Shown here: positions 46,192 to 53,777 of the stretch, piece by piece
How positions within the stretch are numbered: position 1 is the first letter of the stretch
Layout: every line of letters begins with the position of its first letter
NCBI GenBank assembly: GCA_009911365.1
Contig: QXXF01000007.1
Coordinates: 108,644 to 172,643, forward strand
Length of the DNA: 64,000 nucleotides
Source: Clostridiales bacterium
GTDB taxonomy: Bacteria > Bacillota > Clostridia > Peptostreptococcales > Anaerovoracaceae
Reading direction: 5' to 3'
Made by a program: the position numbers and the translations under genes
The notes under the pieces: generated by a model
Told to the model about the DNA's origin: nothing
What the model saw: the letters and a program-made list of their open reading frames with translations, nothing else
The model's database searches: none

Positions 46192-47028
46192 CTAAGCCTT
46201 TCTGGAAACCAGCCAGTAAACTAACGCAACGAATACTCCGCCCCCTACAATGTTTCCTAGGGTAACGGGTATCAAATTGTCCGTAAAAAAGCTGATCCAA
46301 TTCAGATGTTCCAGCACCTCTGCAGCCATTCCCGACTTAGCGACAAATGTTTCGTTTGCCTTTGCCAAGATCCCTGCGGGAATAAAATACATGTTGGCAA
46401 TGCTGTGTTCGAATCCGCAGGTGACAAACAGCCATATGGGAAAAAAGATGGCTCCAATCTTTCCTGCCACGGACCCTGCGCTAAAGGAAATCCATACCGC
46501 AACGCACACCAGCCAGTTACACAAGATTCCCAGCATAAAGGCCTTTCCAAAGCTAAGGCTAACTTTTGCGGACGCTGTTTTGATCGTAAAGGCACCTAAC
46601 ATAGAATCACCGCCGCCTAACTGTCCGCTGTAATAAACAGCTGCGGCAATGACTACTGCTCCCAAGAGATTTCCCATATACACGATGCCCCAGTTTCGCA
46701 ACATCCGCCCTATGGAAACCCGCTTGTCCGCCACAGCGGCCAGGATCAACACATTGCCTGTGAATAGTTCTGTTCCCGTCAGGATCACCATCATCAACCC
46801 AACGGTAAAAATGGTTCCTGCCAAAACTTTTCCCAAGCCAAAGGTTCCCGGATCCATCAGCAGGTTGAAAGCCGCCGTATTGGACCCAGCCCCCGCAAAA
46901 GCAATAAACGCACCTGCCAGGAACCCAAGGATTAGAAGCCGCAGGAAACTGCCTCCTGATTTTACCACGCCAGTTTCAATGGCTGTGTCAAGGATCTCTG
47001 CTGGTTTTAAATCTTTCACTAACTGCAT
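46192..47028 (-). CDS. Formate/nitrite transporter family protein
   Basis: A 278-residue FNT-family channel with six membrane helices, including GAFIAFAGAGSN, GTELFTGNVLIL, WGIVYMGNLLGA, LGILCNWLVCVAVW and GFEHSIANMYFIP, which are family hallmarks (FocA, NirC, HSC-like). Which anion it moves (formate, nitrite, hydrosulfide) is not decided by these motifs. Its ATG lies 32 bases past the 6S RNA gene on the same strand and only a poor ribosome-binding site (GGGGA immediately before) is visible, so the start is somewhat uncertain. Confidence 0.88.
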   Translation of the reverse strand: MQLVKDLKPAEILDTAIETGVVKSGGSFLRLLILGFLAGAFIAFAGAGSNTAAFNLLMDPGTFGLGKVLAGTIFTVGLMMVILTGTELFTGNVLILAAVADKRVSIGRMLRNWGIVYMGNLLGAVVIAAAVYYSGQLGGGDSMLGAFTIKTASAKVSLSFGKAFMLGILCNWLVCVAVWISFSAGSVAGKIGAIFFPIWLFVTCGFEHSIANMYFIPAGILAKANETFVAKSGMAAEVLEHLNWISFFTDNLIPVTLGNIVGGGVFVALVYWLVSRKA

Positions 47029-47059
47029 TCCCCATTTCTCTATAGCCTACGTATGATCC

Positions 47060-47246
47060 AAAAAAAGAATCCCGACATGCCGTCAAGAACATAATTCACG
47101 CCCTATCTTTGATAGGGGGGTGCCCTGTTTCCGCATCTGCCTTCCGCTGCTGTGGCGGCTTGACATCCGCTGTCGAAAACTCCGGACTCCCGATGTTAAA
47201 ACGTAGGTTGAATTATAGATTCCCAACGAACACTTCAGGATTTCAT
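47060..47246 (-). ncRNA. ssrS: 6S RNA
   Basis: About 187 bases with the 6S architecture. The ends pair: AAUCCUGA with UCGGGAUU, extended by GUGUU with GGCAU. The 5' side of the central bubble holds AUUCAACCUACG. GGGAGUCC pairs with GGGCACCC beyond the bubble, and GUUUUCG with CGGAAAC closes the apical arm. A small CCCUAUC-AAA-GAUAGGG hairpin lies on the 3' side of the bubble, and seven U end the transcript. 6S RNA binds vegetative RNA polymerase in stationary phase. A convincing promoter was not found in the ~165 bases upstream, which hold nothing else I recognise. Confidence 0.83.
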
Positions 47247-47412
47247 AGTCTTATTGTGTGCTTTCCTATCTGAAATAAACATCGATTCCTCTTCCAAATC
47301 CAGACACGCTTTCCTATTTGCGGATGTCCAGATCCTCATTGTCTCGAACCGATTCTTATTATAGCAAATGTCCCTCTGCTCTTCAAGTCATTCCATGATA
47401 TTTTTCATTTTT

Positions 47413-47811
47413 TTAATGCTTTTCGTAGGTCAAGGTATATCCATCCTGCTCTATGACCATGGTCCCATCTTCCATTTTGATAGCCTGGGTGTTTTCCTCC
47501 CCATCTCTGGTGTATTTAATGTAGTAATAAAGGCCATCCTGCTCCCAGGTGCCTGTCCCAGTGTCACCATCCACGTCCAGGGTCACTTCACCAGTCTCCT
47601 CAAAGGTCAGGATCGGAACCTGACTCACACCAGCGGCTTTCTTGTATTCGTCCGCGGCCACTTGTCTCGCGCCTGCCGAGATCTCAGTCATTTCCCAGCG
47701 CCCTGCCACGGTTTCGCTCCCCTCTTTCGGTCCACCGCAGCCTGCCAAAAGCAAACTAAGGAACGCTGCTGCTGAAAGAATGGCTGCTTTTTGTTTTCTA
47801 TTATGTTTCAT
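47413..47811 (-). CDS. Small lipoprotein of unknown function
   Basis: A 132-residue protein with a lipoprotein signal (lipobox LLLAGCGG). The mature part reads as a small beta-rich domain (GRWEMTEISAG, LTFEETGEVTLDVDGDTG, GTWEQDGLYYYIKY), resembling lipocalin-like domains found in many secreted clostridial proteins. I choose ATG 47811 with AAAGGAG upstream rather than the in-frame ATG 47835. It follows ruvX by 36 bases. Confidence 0.78.
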   Translation of the reverse strand: MKHNRKQKAAILSAAAFLSLLLAGCGGPKEGSETVAGRWEMTEISAGARQVAADEYKKAAGVSQVPILTFEETGEVTLDVDGDTGTGTWEQDGLYYYIKYTRDGEENTQAIKMEDGTMVIEQDGYTLTYEKH

Positions 47812-47847
47812 TGGTTCATGCTCCTTTCTTTTCATCTCACAATACGC

Positions 47848-48273
47848 TCACAGGGAATCCAGATAACTCTGCAGGATTAATACTGCGGCCTGCTTGTCAA
47901 TGACCTTTTTTCGTTTGCTGCGGCTCACATCCGCGTCGATCAGAACTTTTTCCGCCATGACCGTGGTCAGCCGTTCGTCCTGAAAGATCACCTTCACCTG
48001 GCTCATCCCAGAGCTTCTCAATTTATTTTCCAGCATGGTTTTGAATTCATACACTTTTTCCGTCTGTACGCTGTCCGTGTTGTCCAGCTTTTTCGGAAGT
48101 CCAACTACGACCGTATCGCAGTCATGTTCTTGGATCAACTCCAAGATCTTTGTAGTGTCCTTGCGGATCCCCACCCTTTGGATGGTGGTGATCCCCTGCG
48201 CGGTGATCAACAAAGGATCGCTCACTGCTACGCCAATGGTTTTATCTCCAACGTCAAGTCCGATTTTTTTCAT
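47848..48273 (-). CDS. ruvX: Putative pre-16S rRNA nuclease RuvX/YqgF
   Basis: A 141-residue RNase H-fold nuclease involved in 16S rRNA 5'-end processing, earlier called a Holliday junction resolvase. Catalytic and family motifs are GLDVGDKTIGVAVSD, VVVGLPKK and FQDERLTTVMA, with DKQAAVLILQSYL at the end. I choose ATG 48273, preceded by GAAAGGA. It follows ireB, the usual alaS-ireB-ruvX order in Firmicutes. Confidence 0.93.
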   Translation of the reverse strand: MKKIGLDVGDKTIGVAVSDPLLITAQGITTIQRVGIRKDTTKILELIQEHDCDTVVVGLPKKLDNTDSVQTEKVYEFKTMLENKLRSSGMSQVKVIFQDERLTTVMAEKVLIDADVSRSKRKKVIDKQAAVLILQSYLDSL

Positions 48274-48351
48274 AGATATCCTTTCTCGTGGATGACAGAA
48301 AAAGCGGACCCGAAACATATGGCCCGCCCTTTGTTACGATGATTCTCCTTA

Positions 48352-48600
48352 TTATTTTCCTAAATAGTTTTTGATCAATTCTTCTACCAGATCATCACGT
48401 TCAATGCGTCCCATGATGTTGCGCGCATTATTATGGCTGGTAATATAAGATGGATCCCCTGACAGGATATAGCCTACCATTTGATCAACGGCATTATATC
48501 CACGTTCTTCCAAAGCATCGTAAACAATATCTAAAATTTCTTTGATCGTCCGCTGTTCCAGCTTGTCAAAATTGTCATACATTCTGGTCTGTCTGTCCAT
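48352..48600 (-). CDS. ireB: IreB family regulatory phosphoprotein
   Basis: An 82-residue protein (UPF0297) with QRTIKEILDIVYDALEERGYN and LSGDPSYITSHNNAR, essentially invariant in the family. In Enterococcus IreB is phosphorylated by the Ser/Thr kinase IreK and affects cephalosporin resistance. GGAGG precedes the ATG. It has its own promoter after alaS. Confidence 0.94.
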   Translation of the reverse strand: MDRQTRMYDNFDKLEQRTIKEILDIVYDALEERGYNAVDQMVGYILSGDPSYITSHNNARNIMGRIERDDLVEELIKNYLGK

Positions 48601-48632
48601 GGGTATGTACCTCCTTACTGTCCCGTTATTTG

Positions 48633-48661
48633 ATTATACACGTTTGTACAATGAAGCACAA
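48633..48661 (-). promoter_or_regulatory. ireB promoter
   Basis: TTGTGC (48656-48661), 17-base spacer, TATAAT (48633-48638), about 33 bases before the ireB start and 65 bases past the alaS stop. Confidence 0.7.
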
Positions 48662-48726
48662 GAACTTTTGTATATTTTCACAAAGACTTCAAATGATTCA
48701 AATGGTTTCCAAACGACGTTTTCGCC

Positions 48727-51345
48727 TTAAAAAAGGGTCTCTGCCAGAGCAAAGGCATCCTTGATCTTAGAAGGATCCTTCCCGCCGGCCTGGGCCATGT
48801 CCGCCTTGCCGCCGCCGCCGCCGCCCGCCGCCGCCGCGATCTGCTTGATCAGTTTGCCCGCATGATATCCTTTTTCCACCAGATCATCGGTGAGAGATAC
48901 CAGGAAGGTCACTTTTTCACCATTTTGCGCAGCGAATACCATGGCAACGCTCTTGTGCTCTTTTTTCACGTCATCAGAAAGATTCCTCAGGTCATTGATG
49001 GTATAATCCTTCAGCGCTCTGGTGAGAAGCGTCACTCCATTGACCTCTTTCGCGTCTTCAAACATCTTGTCCATGGCGTTTCCTATAGCGTTTTTCTTGA
49101 ATTCCTCCAGCTCCTTTTTCACAGCCTTGAGTTCTTCTGTCAATGTGGAAACACGGGTCAAAAGCCCTGATGGATTTGTCTTGAGCGTCTCCGCGGCTTT
49201 CGCGATGACAGACTCCGTTTGATTCACCTTGTTCAAAAGTCCAGTGCCGGTGATGGCCTCGATCCTGCGAACCCCTGCCGCTACGCCGGATTCGGAGAGA
49301 ATTTTGAAAGCGCCAATCTGGCCGCTGTTGGAAACATGAGTCCCGCCGCATAGCTCTTTGCTATAGTCCCCAATGGAAACCACACGCACCACATCGCCGT
49401 ATTTTTCTCCGAACAGACCGATCGCTCCTTCCTTCGCGGCGTCTTTCAGAGACATTTCCTCAGTAGAAACCTCCAAGAAGTGGCTGATCTTGTCATTGAC
49501 GATCTCCTCCACCTGCTTGATTTCTTGCTCTGTCATGGCTTCAAAATGGTTGAAATCAAACCGTAGAGAATCGGCCGTGACGCTGGAACCCGCCTGCTGC
49601 ACATGTTCGCCTAAAACTTCTTTCAAGGCTTTGTGAAGCAGATGAGTGGCCGTATGGTTGCGAGCCGTACTGTTCCTGTTTGGCGCGACTACGATGCAGT
49701 GGACCTCATCCCCTGGCATCAGTTCTCCGGATAATGCTTTCACTTTATGAGCGAACACGTTTTGGAATTTCAAAACTTCGCTTACGTTCCCCACAAAATG
49801 ATCATTGTAGATCCGTCCAATATCGCATGCTTGTCCGCCGCTTTCCGCGTAAAACGGGGTCTTGTCCAAAGCGACTCTGCAAATCTCTCCTTCTTTTAGG
49901 ATATCCACCGGCTTTTTGTCCCAGAACATGCCTTTTACTACACCAGTGCCCACCACTTTGTCATAGCCAGTAAAGACCGTGCTGCCTTCAAAGGCAAAGT
50001 CCACAGCTTCTTTCCAGCCCGCGCCCTCCTGGGATTTTCGCGCGGCCCTGGCCTGTTCCTTTTGATGTTTCATGTGCTCTGCGAAGCCGTCTACGTCAGC
50101 CTGACAGCCCTGTTCTTCCAAGATCTCCTGGGTCAGCTCCAGTGGGAAGCCGTAAGTGTCGTGAAGCTTGAACACTTTTTCTCCGTCCAGCACGTTTTTT
50201 CCTTGCGCCTTCATCTCGGCCACGTACTCTTCGATAATGCTGGTGCCTTGGTCAATGGTGCTGCTGAATTTATCTTCTTCAATTGTAATGATTTTTTTGA
50301 TGTATACCCGCTTTTCTTCCAATTCTGGGTAGGCTTTCCCGGATATTTCAATGACTCTGCCGCTCAGCTCCGCTAAGAAAGAGCCTTGTATGCCCAGAAG
50401 CTTTCCGTGTCTTGCCGCCCTCCGCAGCAGTCGGCGCAGCACATAGCCCCTGCCTTCGTTGCTGGGGATAATGCCGTCAGCGATCAGGAAGGTGATGGAG
50501 CGCAGATGGTCGGTAATAATGCGGATGGAAACATCTGTAGGCGCTTTTCCCTGTTCATAGCGCACCCCCGCTTTTTCCACTACTTTGTCCAGCACATAGC
50601 GGACCGTATCGATATCAAAGATGGAATCAACGCCCTGCATGATGGTAGCCAGCCGTTCCAGCCCCATGCCCGTGTCAATGTTCGGGTGCGCCAGGTCCGT
50701 GTAATTTCCTTCTTCATCCCTTGAAAACTGGGTGAACACATGGTTCCAAAATTCGATGTAGCGGTCGCACTCGCATCCTGGCTTGCAGTCTTCCTTGCCG
50801 CACCCGTATTCTTCTCCTCTGTCAAAATAGATCTCCGAACAAGGGCCGCATGGGCCAGTGCCGATCTCCCAGAAATTGTCGTCCTTTCCCAGACGCACGA
50901 TCCGCTCCTGGGGAAAACCGATCTGATCCTTCCAAATATGATAAGCTTCATCGTCTTCTTCATAAACAGACACCCAGAGCTTGTCCTGCGGAAGGTTCAA
51001 CACCTTTGTCATGAATTCCCATCCCCAGGTGATGGATTCCTGCTTGAAATAATCTCCAAAGGAAAAGCTGCCCAGCATTTCAAAGAACGTGCCGTGCCTG
51101 GAAGTATAGCCCACGTTTTCGATATCTCCGGTACGTAGGCATTTCTGGCAGGTGGTCATCCTTTTTGCCGGCGGCGTTTCCAAGCCAGAGAAGTACGGCT
51201 TGAGAGGCGCCATTCCTGAGTTGATCAAGAGCAAACTCTTATCCTTTTCCGGGATCAGAGAAAAGCTCTTTCTTTTATAATGGCCTTTTGACTCGTAAAA
51301 GTTCTGAAAAGCTTCACGGATTTGATTTAATCCCATTTTTTCCAT
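48727..51345 (-). CDS. alaS: Alanyl-tRNA synthetase
   Basis: An 872-residue class II synthetase. The aminoacylation domain has MTTCQKCLRTGDIENVG, LRRAARHGKLLG and GRGYVLRRLLRRAARHG; the editing domain has HTATHLLHKAL and CGGTHVSNSG, whose His and Cys bind zinc to clear mischarged Ser/Gly; the C-Ala domain ends with a Gly-rich AAAGGGGGGKADMAQAGG loop. I choose ATG 51345 (AGGAGG upstream) rather than the TTG at 51369. No T-box leader is visible in the short upstream region. Confidence 0.97.
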   Translation of the reverse strand: MEKMGLNQIREAFQNFYESKGHYKRKSFSLIPEKDKSLLLINSGMAPLKPYFSGLETPPAKRMTTCQKCLRTGDIENVGYTSRHGTFFEMLGSFSFGDYFKQESITWGWEFMTKVLNLPQDKLWVSVYEEDDEAYHIWKDQIGFPQERIVRLGKDDNFWEIGTGPCGPCSEIYFDRGEEYGCGKEDCKPGCECDRYIEFWNHVFTQFSRDEEGNYTDLAHPNIDTGMGLERLATIMQGVDSIFDIDTVRYVLDKVVEKAGVRYEQGKAPTDVSIRIITDHLRSITFLIADGIIPSNEGRGYVLRRLLRRAARHGKLLGIQGSFLAELSGRVIEISGKAYPELEEKRVYIKKIITIEEDKFSSTIDQGTSIIEEYVAEMKAQGKNVLDGEKVFKLHDTYGFPLELTQEILEEQGCQADVDGFAEHMKHQKEQARAARKSQEGAGWKEAVDFAFEGSTVFTGYDKVVGTGVVKGMFWDKKPVDILKEGEICRVALDKTPFYAESGGQACDIGRIYNDHFVGNVSEVLKFQNVFAHKVKALSGELMPGDEVHCIVVAPNRNSTARNHTATHLLHKALKEVLGEHVQQAGSSVTADSLRFDFNHFEAMTEQEIKQVEEIVNDKISHFLEVSTEEMSLKDAAKEGAIGLFGEKYGDVVRVVSIGDYSKELCGGTHVSNSGQIGAFKILSESGVAAGVRRIEAITGTGLLNKVNQTESVIAKAAETLKTNPSGLLTRVSTLTEELKAVKKELEEFKKNAIGNAMDKMFEDAKEVNGVTLLTRALKDYTINDLRNLSDDVKKEHKSVAMVFAAQNGEKVTFLVSLTDDLVEKGYHAGKLIKQIAAAAGGGGGGKADMAQAGGKDPSKIKDAFALAETLF

Positions 51346-51385
51346 TTGTAAAAATCCTCCTGAATCCAATCAACAATTAAAGCTA

Positions 51386-51415
51386 ATTATACCACAGTTT
51401 CCCTTGTGAAAGCAA
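51386..51415 (-). promoter_or_regulatory. alaS promoter
   Basis: TTGCTT (51410-51415), 18-base spacer, TATAAT (51386-51391), about 40 bases before the alaS start and directly behind the terminator of the upstream small genes. Confidence 0.65.
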
Positions 51416-51418
51416 ATA

Positions 51419-51479
51419 AAAAGCCGCGATTTCTCATTCTTTCGCAGTTTCAGCGCCATGGAGAAATCAGCGGCTTTTG
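51419..51479 (-). terminator. Terminator of the small-gene pair
   Basis: On the minus strand AAGCCGC-T-GATTTCTC pairs with GAGAAATC-GCGGCTT, a 15-bp stem with one bulge, followed by TTTTTATTTGCT. It separates the small genes from alaS. Confidence 0.85.
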
Positions 51480-51487
51480 CGGCTCGG

Positions 51488-51625
51488 TTACAGCCTATTG
51501 TTCTTTGTCAGTGTCTCCGCGATACCATTATCCTGATCCAGGTCCTGCCTAGTCATCCCTAAAATCTGATAATCCAGCATTCGGTTCCAGATCTTATCCT
51601 TTTCAAAATCCTCTAAAATTCCCAT
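51488..51625 (-). CDS. Unknown 45-residue protein
   Basis: Starts at ATG 51625, immediately after the TAG of the upstream gene, with GGAGG 8 bases before, and runs to TAA 51488-51490 just before a strong terminator. The sequence begins MGILEDFEKDKIWNRMLDYQ and ends GIAETLTKNNRL; it is soluble, charged and rich in Asp. It fits a translated, co-transcribed small gene because of its ribosome-binding site, adjacency and terminator. I do not recognise a family. Confidence 0.65.
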   Translation of the reverse strand: MGILEDFEKDKIWNRMLDYQILGMTRQDLDQDNGIAETLTKNNRL

Positions 51626-51793
51626 CTACATGACCTCCGTAAAGTGTTCTGCCGCATCCTTCAATTCCTCTGCGGCGTTTTTCACGCCTTTACGAATCTG
51701 CCTCTGTTCTCTTGGTGAAAGAGCCGAGTATGCGCACGCGCCTACTACTGCGCCCATCAGGCCAAATCCCAAGGCACTTGTACATTTTCCCAT
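51626..51793 (-). CDS. Small YtxH-like membrane protein
   Basis: A 55-residue protein: one hydrophobic helix (ALGFGLMGAVVGACAYSAL) near the N-terminus, then a charged amphipathic C-terminus (SPREQRQIRKGVKNAAEELKDA). This layout resembles the YtxH/DUF883-type small membrane proteins. I choose ATG 51793, preceded by GGAGGTAGG, over an upstream in-frame ATG at 51829. Function unknown; the 45-residue gene follows at once. Confidence 0.7.
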   Translation of the reverse strand: MGKCTSALGFGLMGAVVGACAYSALSPREQRQIRKGVKNAAEELKDAAEHFTEVM

Positions 51794-51903
51794 TTTTCCT
51801 ACCTCCTGTTGATTTTTCATTTCAATCATATTGTTCCCGAAACAAAGATAGGATTATGCTGGCAATGCACGGAAAAGAAAAATATGGAAATTTTTTAAAT
51901 GAC

Positions 51904-52107
51904 TTAGAACAGGCCACCAAACAGGCCGCCTCTGCCATGGCCGTTGTTATTATTGCAGAACAGTAAGTACAAAATGATCAGAATCCAAATGATGTTGCCG
52001 CCATTATTGTCATTATCGCAGCAGCATTCGTCATAGCACCGTTCCTTGCAGTCCCGCAGGCACTCTCTTTCACAACATTCTCTCTCACAGCAATCTCTTT
52101 CATCCAT
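51904..52107 (-). CDS. Cysteine-rich small membrane-anchored protein
   Basis: A 67-residue protein with 11 cysteines among its first 30 residues, in a repeat-like CCERECCEREC pattern mixed with Asp, Glu and Arg, then an Asn/Gly spacer, one hydrophobic helix (IIWILIILYLLF) and a Gly-rich GHGRGGLFGGLF tail. GGAGGTC lies 8 bases before the ATG. Similar high-cysteine short proteins occur in Clostridia and some are spore-surface linked, but none has an assured role. Metal binding or disulfide crosslinking is plausible. Convergent neighbours are absent; it stands alone between murI's operon and the YtxH-like gene. Confidence 0.7.
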   Translation of the reverse strand: MDERDCCERECCERECLRDCKERCYDECCCDNDNNGGNIIWILIILYLLFCNNNNGHGRGGLFGGLF

Positions 52108-52171
52108 AAGAAATGACCTCCATAATACAATTTGTTTAATTCATACTATGCGGTCCTCTTTCATTCTGTGA

Positions 52172-52795
52172 TTAATGAAGCTTTTCTGGCTTGAAAATAT
52201 GGTCCGTGTATTCGATGCCTGGCAGGTCCAGCTCCTCCAGTTCTTCATCTCGCTCCGCGCCGCCGTTTTCCTGTGCCAGATCTGCGAAAGTAACCGCATA
52301 CTGGTCCATTTCAAAGTCCATGGCTTCCTCAAAGATATAATCGTACTTTTCTCCGCCCAGCTGTTCCATCCGCACCAAGGTCAGAGCATCCCGCAGAGGC
52401 ATTTCCTTTTCACGAGGGATGTCTTCTACGATTTCCCGTACCCATACAGTGGAATATAGGGAATACCAGTTGCGGAATCGAGTCAGCTCGTCTGCGAATA
52501 AAACCAGATCCCGCTCTTCTTCCAAATGCTTGGCCATGCCTACGAAAGCCATTCTCACAGAATCTAGCAGCTGATACATTTCCATTGCGTCTTCCGGCAG
52601 TGCGTTTAGGATCTCGTTCAAATAATTTTCAATCATCTCTCCCATGGCTTCCATGTCCACGGTCTCCAGCAGCTGGTACATGATCTCTGGTTCGATTACC
52701 ATGTCTGTTTCCATCAGATCAGCTAGGTTTTCAAAATATTCGAATTCAGAAGGATCCTCTAGTTCCAGGAATTCCAGTAGTTTTTCTAATTTCAT
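52172..52795 (-). CDS. Unknown acidic protein coupled to murI
   Basis: A 207-residue, strongly acidic soluble protein, mostly predicted helix, starting MKLEKLLEFLELEDPSEFEY and containing MYQLLETVDMEAMGEMIENY and NWYSLYSTVWVREIVEDIPR. No motif, signal peptide or membrane helix is seen, and I cannot name a family. The ATG overlaps the murI stop (ATGA), so the two are translationally coupled. The coupling suggests a link to D-glutamate or peptidoglycan supply, but this is only positional. Confidence 0.82.
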   Translation of the reverse strand: MKLEKLLEFLELEDPSEFEYFENLADLMETDMVIEPEIMYQLLETVDMEAMGEMIENYLNEILNALPEDAMEMYQLLDSVRMAFVGMAKHLEEERDLVLFADELTRFRNWYSLYSTVWVREIVEDIPREKEMPLRDALTLVRMEQLGGEKYDYIFEEAMDFEMDQYAVTFADLAQENGGAERDEELEELDLPGIEYTDHIFKPEKLH

Positions 52796-53622
52796 TTCTG
52801 CGTTTCCTCCACAGTCTCCAGTTCTAAATTTTTGAATTTTACCTTTACGTCTTCCGCATAGAAAATCCGGTCGATCATGTTCACGAAGTTTTCCGAAAGA
52901 TCGCTGGCATAAAACACGTTTTCAAAATCACTGTCCTCAGCCAGCATGTTTTCCTCCTTTAAAGTCCGTTTGATGCTGTAAGCCACTTCTTCCGATGGAT
53001 TGATGATCCGCAGGGTCGGATAGAGCCGTTTGATGTTAGAACGGATCAGCGGATAGTGGGTGCAGCCAAGAACAATGGTGTCCAGCCGGTTTTCCAGTAT
53101 GAAATCGTCCATATAGTATTTAATGGTCAGATCCATGATATCGTTTTGAATGATCCCTTCCTCGATAAGAGGGACAAAAGCAGGACACGGGGTTTCGTAA
53201 AGCTCCAGCTCGCAGTTCAAGTCGTGTACTTGCTGTTTGTATGCGCTGCTGGCAATAGTGGCCTTGGTGCCGATGATGCCGATTTTATTCATGGTGGAGC
53301 ATGTTTTCACGATTCGCTCCGCCGCCGGTTGGATGACTCCGATCATTGGCACGTTTGGATAGCGCTGCCGCAGGTCTGTCAGGCAGGTGGCGCTCACTGT
53401 ATTGCAGGCAATGACGATCATTTTTGCGTCATGGTTCACGAGAAAATCAGCGATTTGCCTGGAAAAGCTTTTGATCGTGGAGGCGGCTTTGGAACCATAA
53501 GGAGTTCTAGCCGTGTCACCGAAATAAATAATTTTTTCCTTTGGCAGCAATTTTATCAAATTGGGGATGCAGGTCAATCCTCCAAGCCCTGAATCAAAAA
53601 AACCGATCGGTCGATTGTCCAT
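52792..53622 (-). CDS. murI: Glutamate racemase
   Basis: Makes D-glutamate for peptidoglycan. The two catalytic cysteines are in VIACNTVSATC and VLGCTHYPLI, with FDSGLGGLT near the N-terminus. 276 residues, normal. AAAGGA precedes the ATG at 53622. It is divergent from pepF and co-translated with an unknown acidic protein downstream. Confidence 0.96.
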   Translation of the reverse strand: MDNRPIGFFDSGLGGLTCIPNLIKLLPKEKIIYFGDTARTPYGSKAASTIKSFSRQIADFLVNHDAKMIVIACNTVSATCLTDLRQRYPNVPMIGVIQPAAERIVKTCSTMNKIGIIGTKATIASSAYKQQVHDLNCELELYETPCPAFVPLIEEGIIQNDIMDLTIKYYMDDFILENRLDTIVLGCTHYPLIRSNIKRLYPTLRIINPSEEVAYSIKRTLKEENMLAEDSDFENVFYASDLSENFVNMIDRIFYAEDVKVKFKNLELETVEETQK

Positions 53623-53662
53623 TTTGGTTATTTTCCTTTCCCTTTTGTGGTATACTGTTGTT

Positions 53663-53691
53663 ATTATACGCTAAAATCCATGGGCTCGCAA
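53663..53691 (-). promoter_or_regulatory. murI promoter
   Basis: TTGCGA (53686-53691), 17-base spacer, TATAAT (53663-53668) on the minus strand, about 40 bases before the murI ATG. A plus-strand TATACT at 53651-53656 may belong to the divergent pepF promoter. Confidence 0.72.
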
Positions 53692-53777
53692 TTGCTCGTT
53701 GGAATTTTCGCATGTGTTTTTGCTCAAAGCTCCGGCAAAAAGCGAGAACGCAATCAGGAAAACAGGAGGATCCTTTT

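Noticed and set aside
51346-51420. T-box leader ahead of alaS
   Set aside because: Only about 60 bases separate promoter from start and no T-box consensus is present; the long hairpin there ends the upstream small-gene transcript.
53541-53777. N-terminal extension of pepF from ATG 53541
   Set aside because: It overlaps murI on the opposite strand, and AGGAGG directly precedes ATG 53778 where the family's N-terminus begins.
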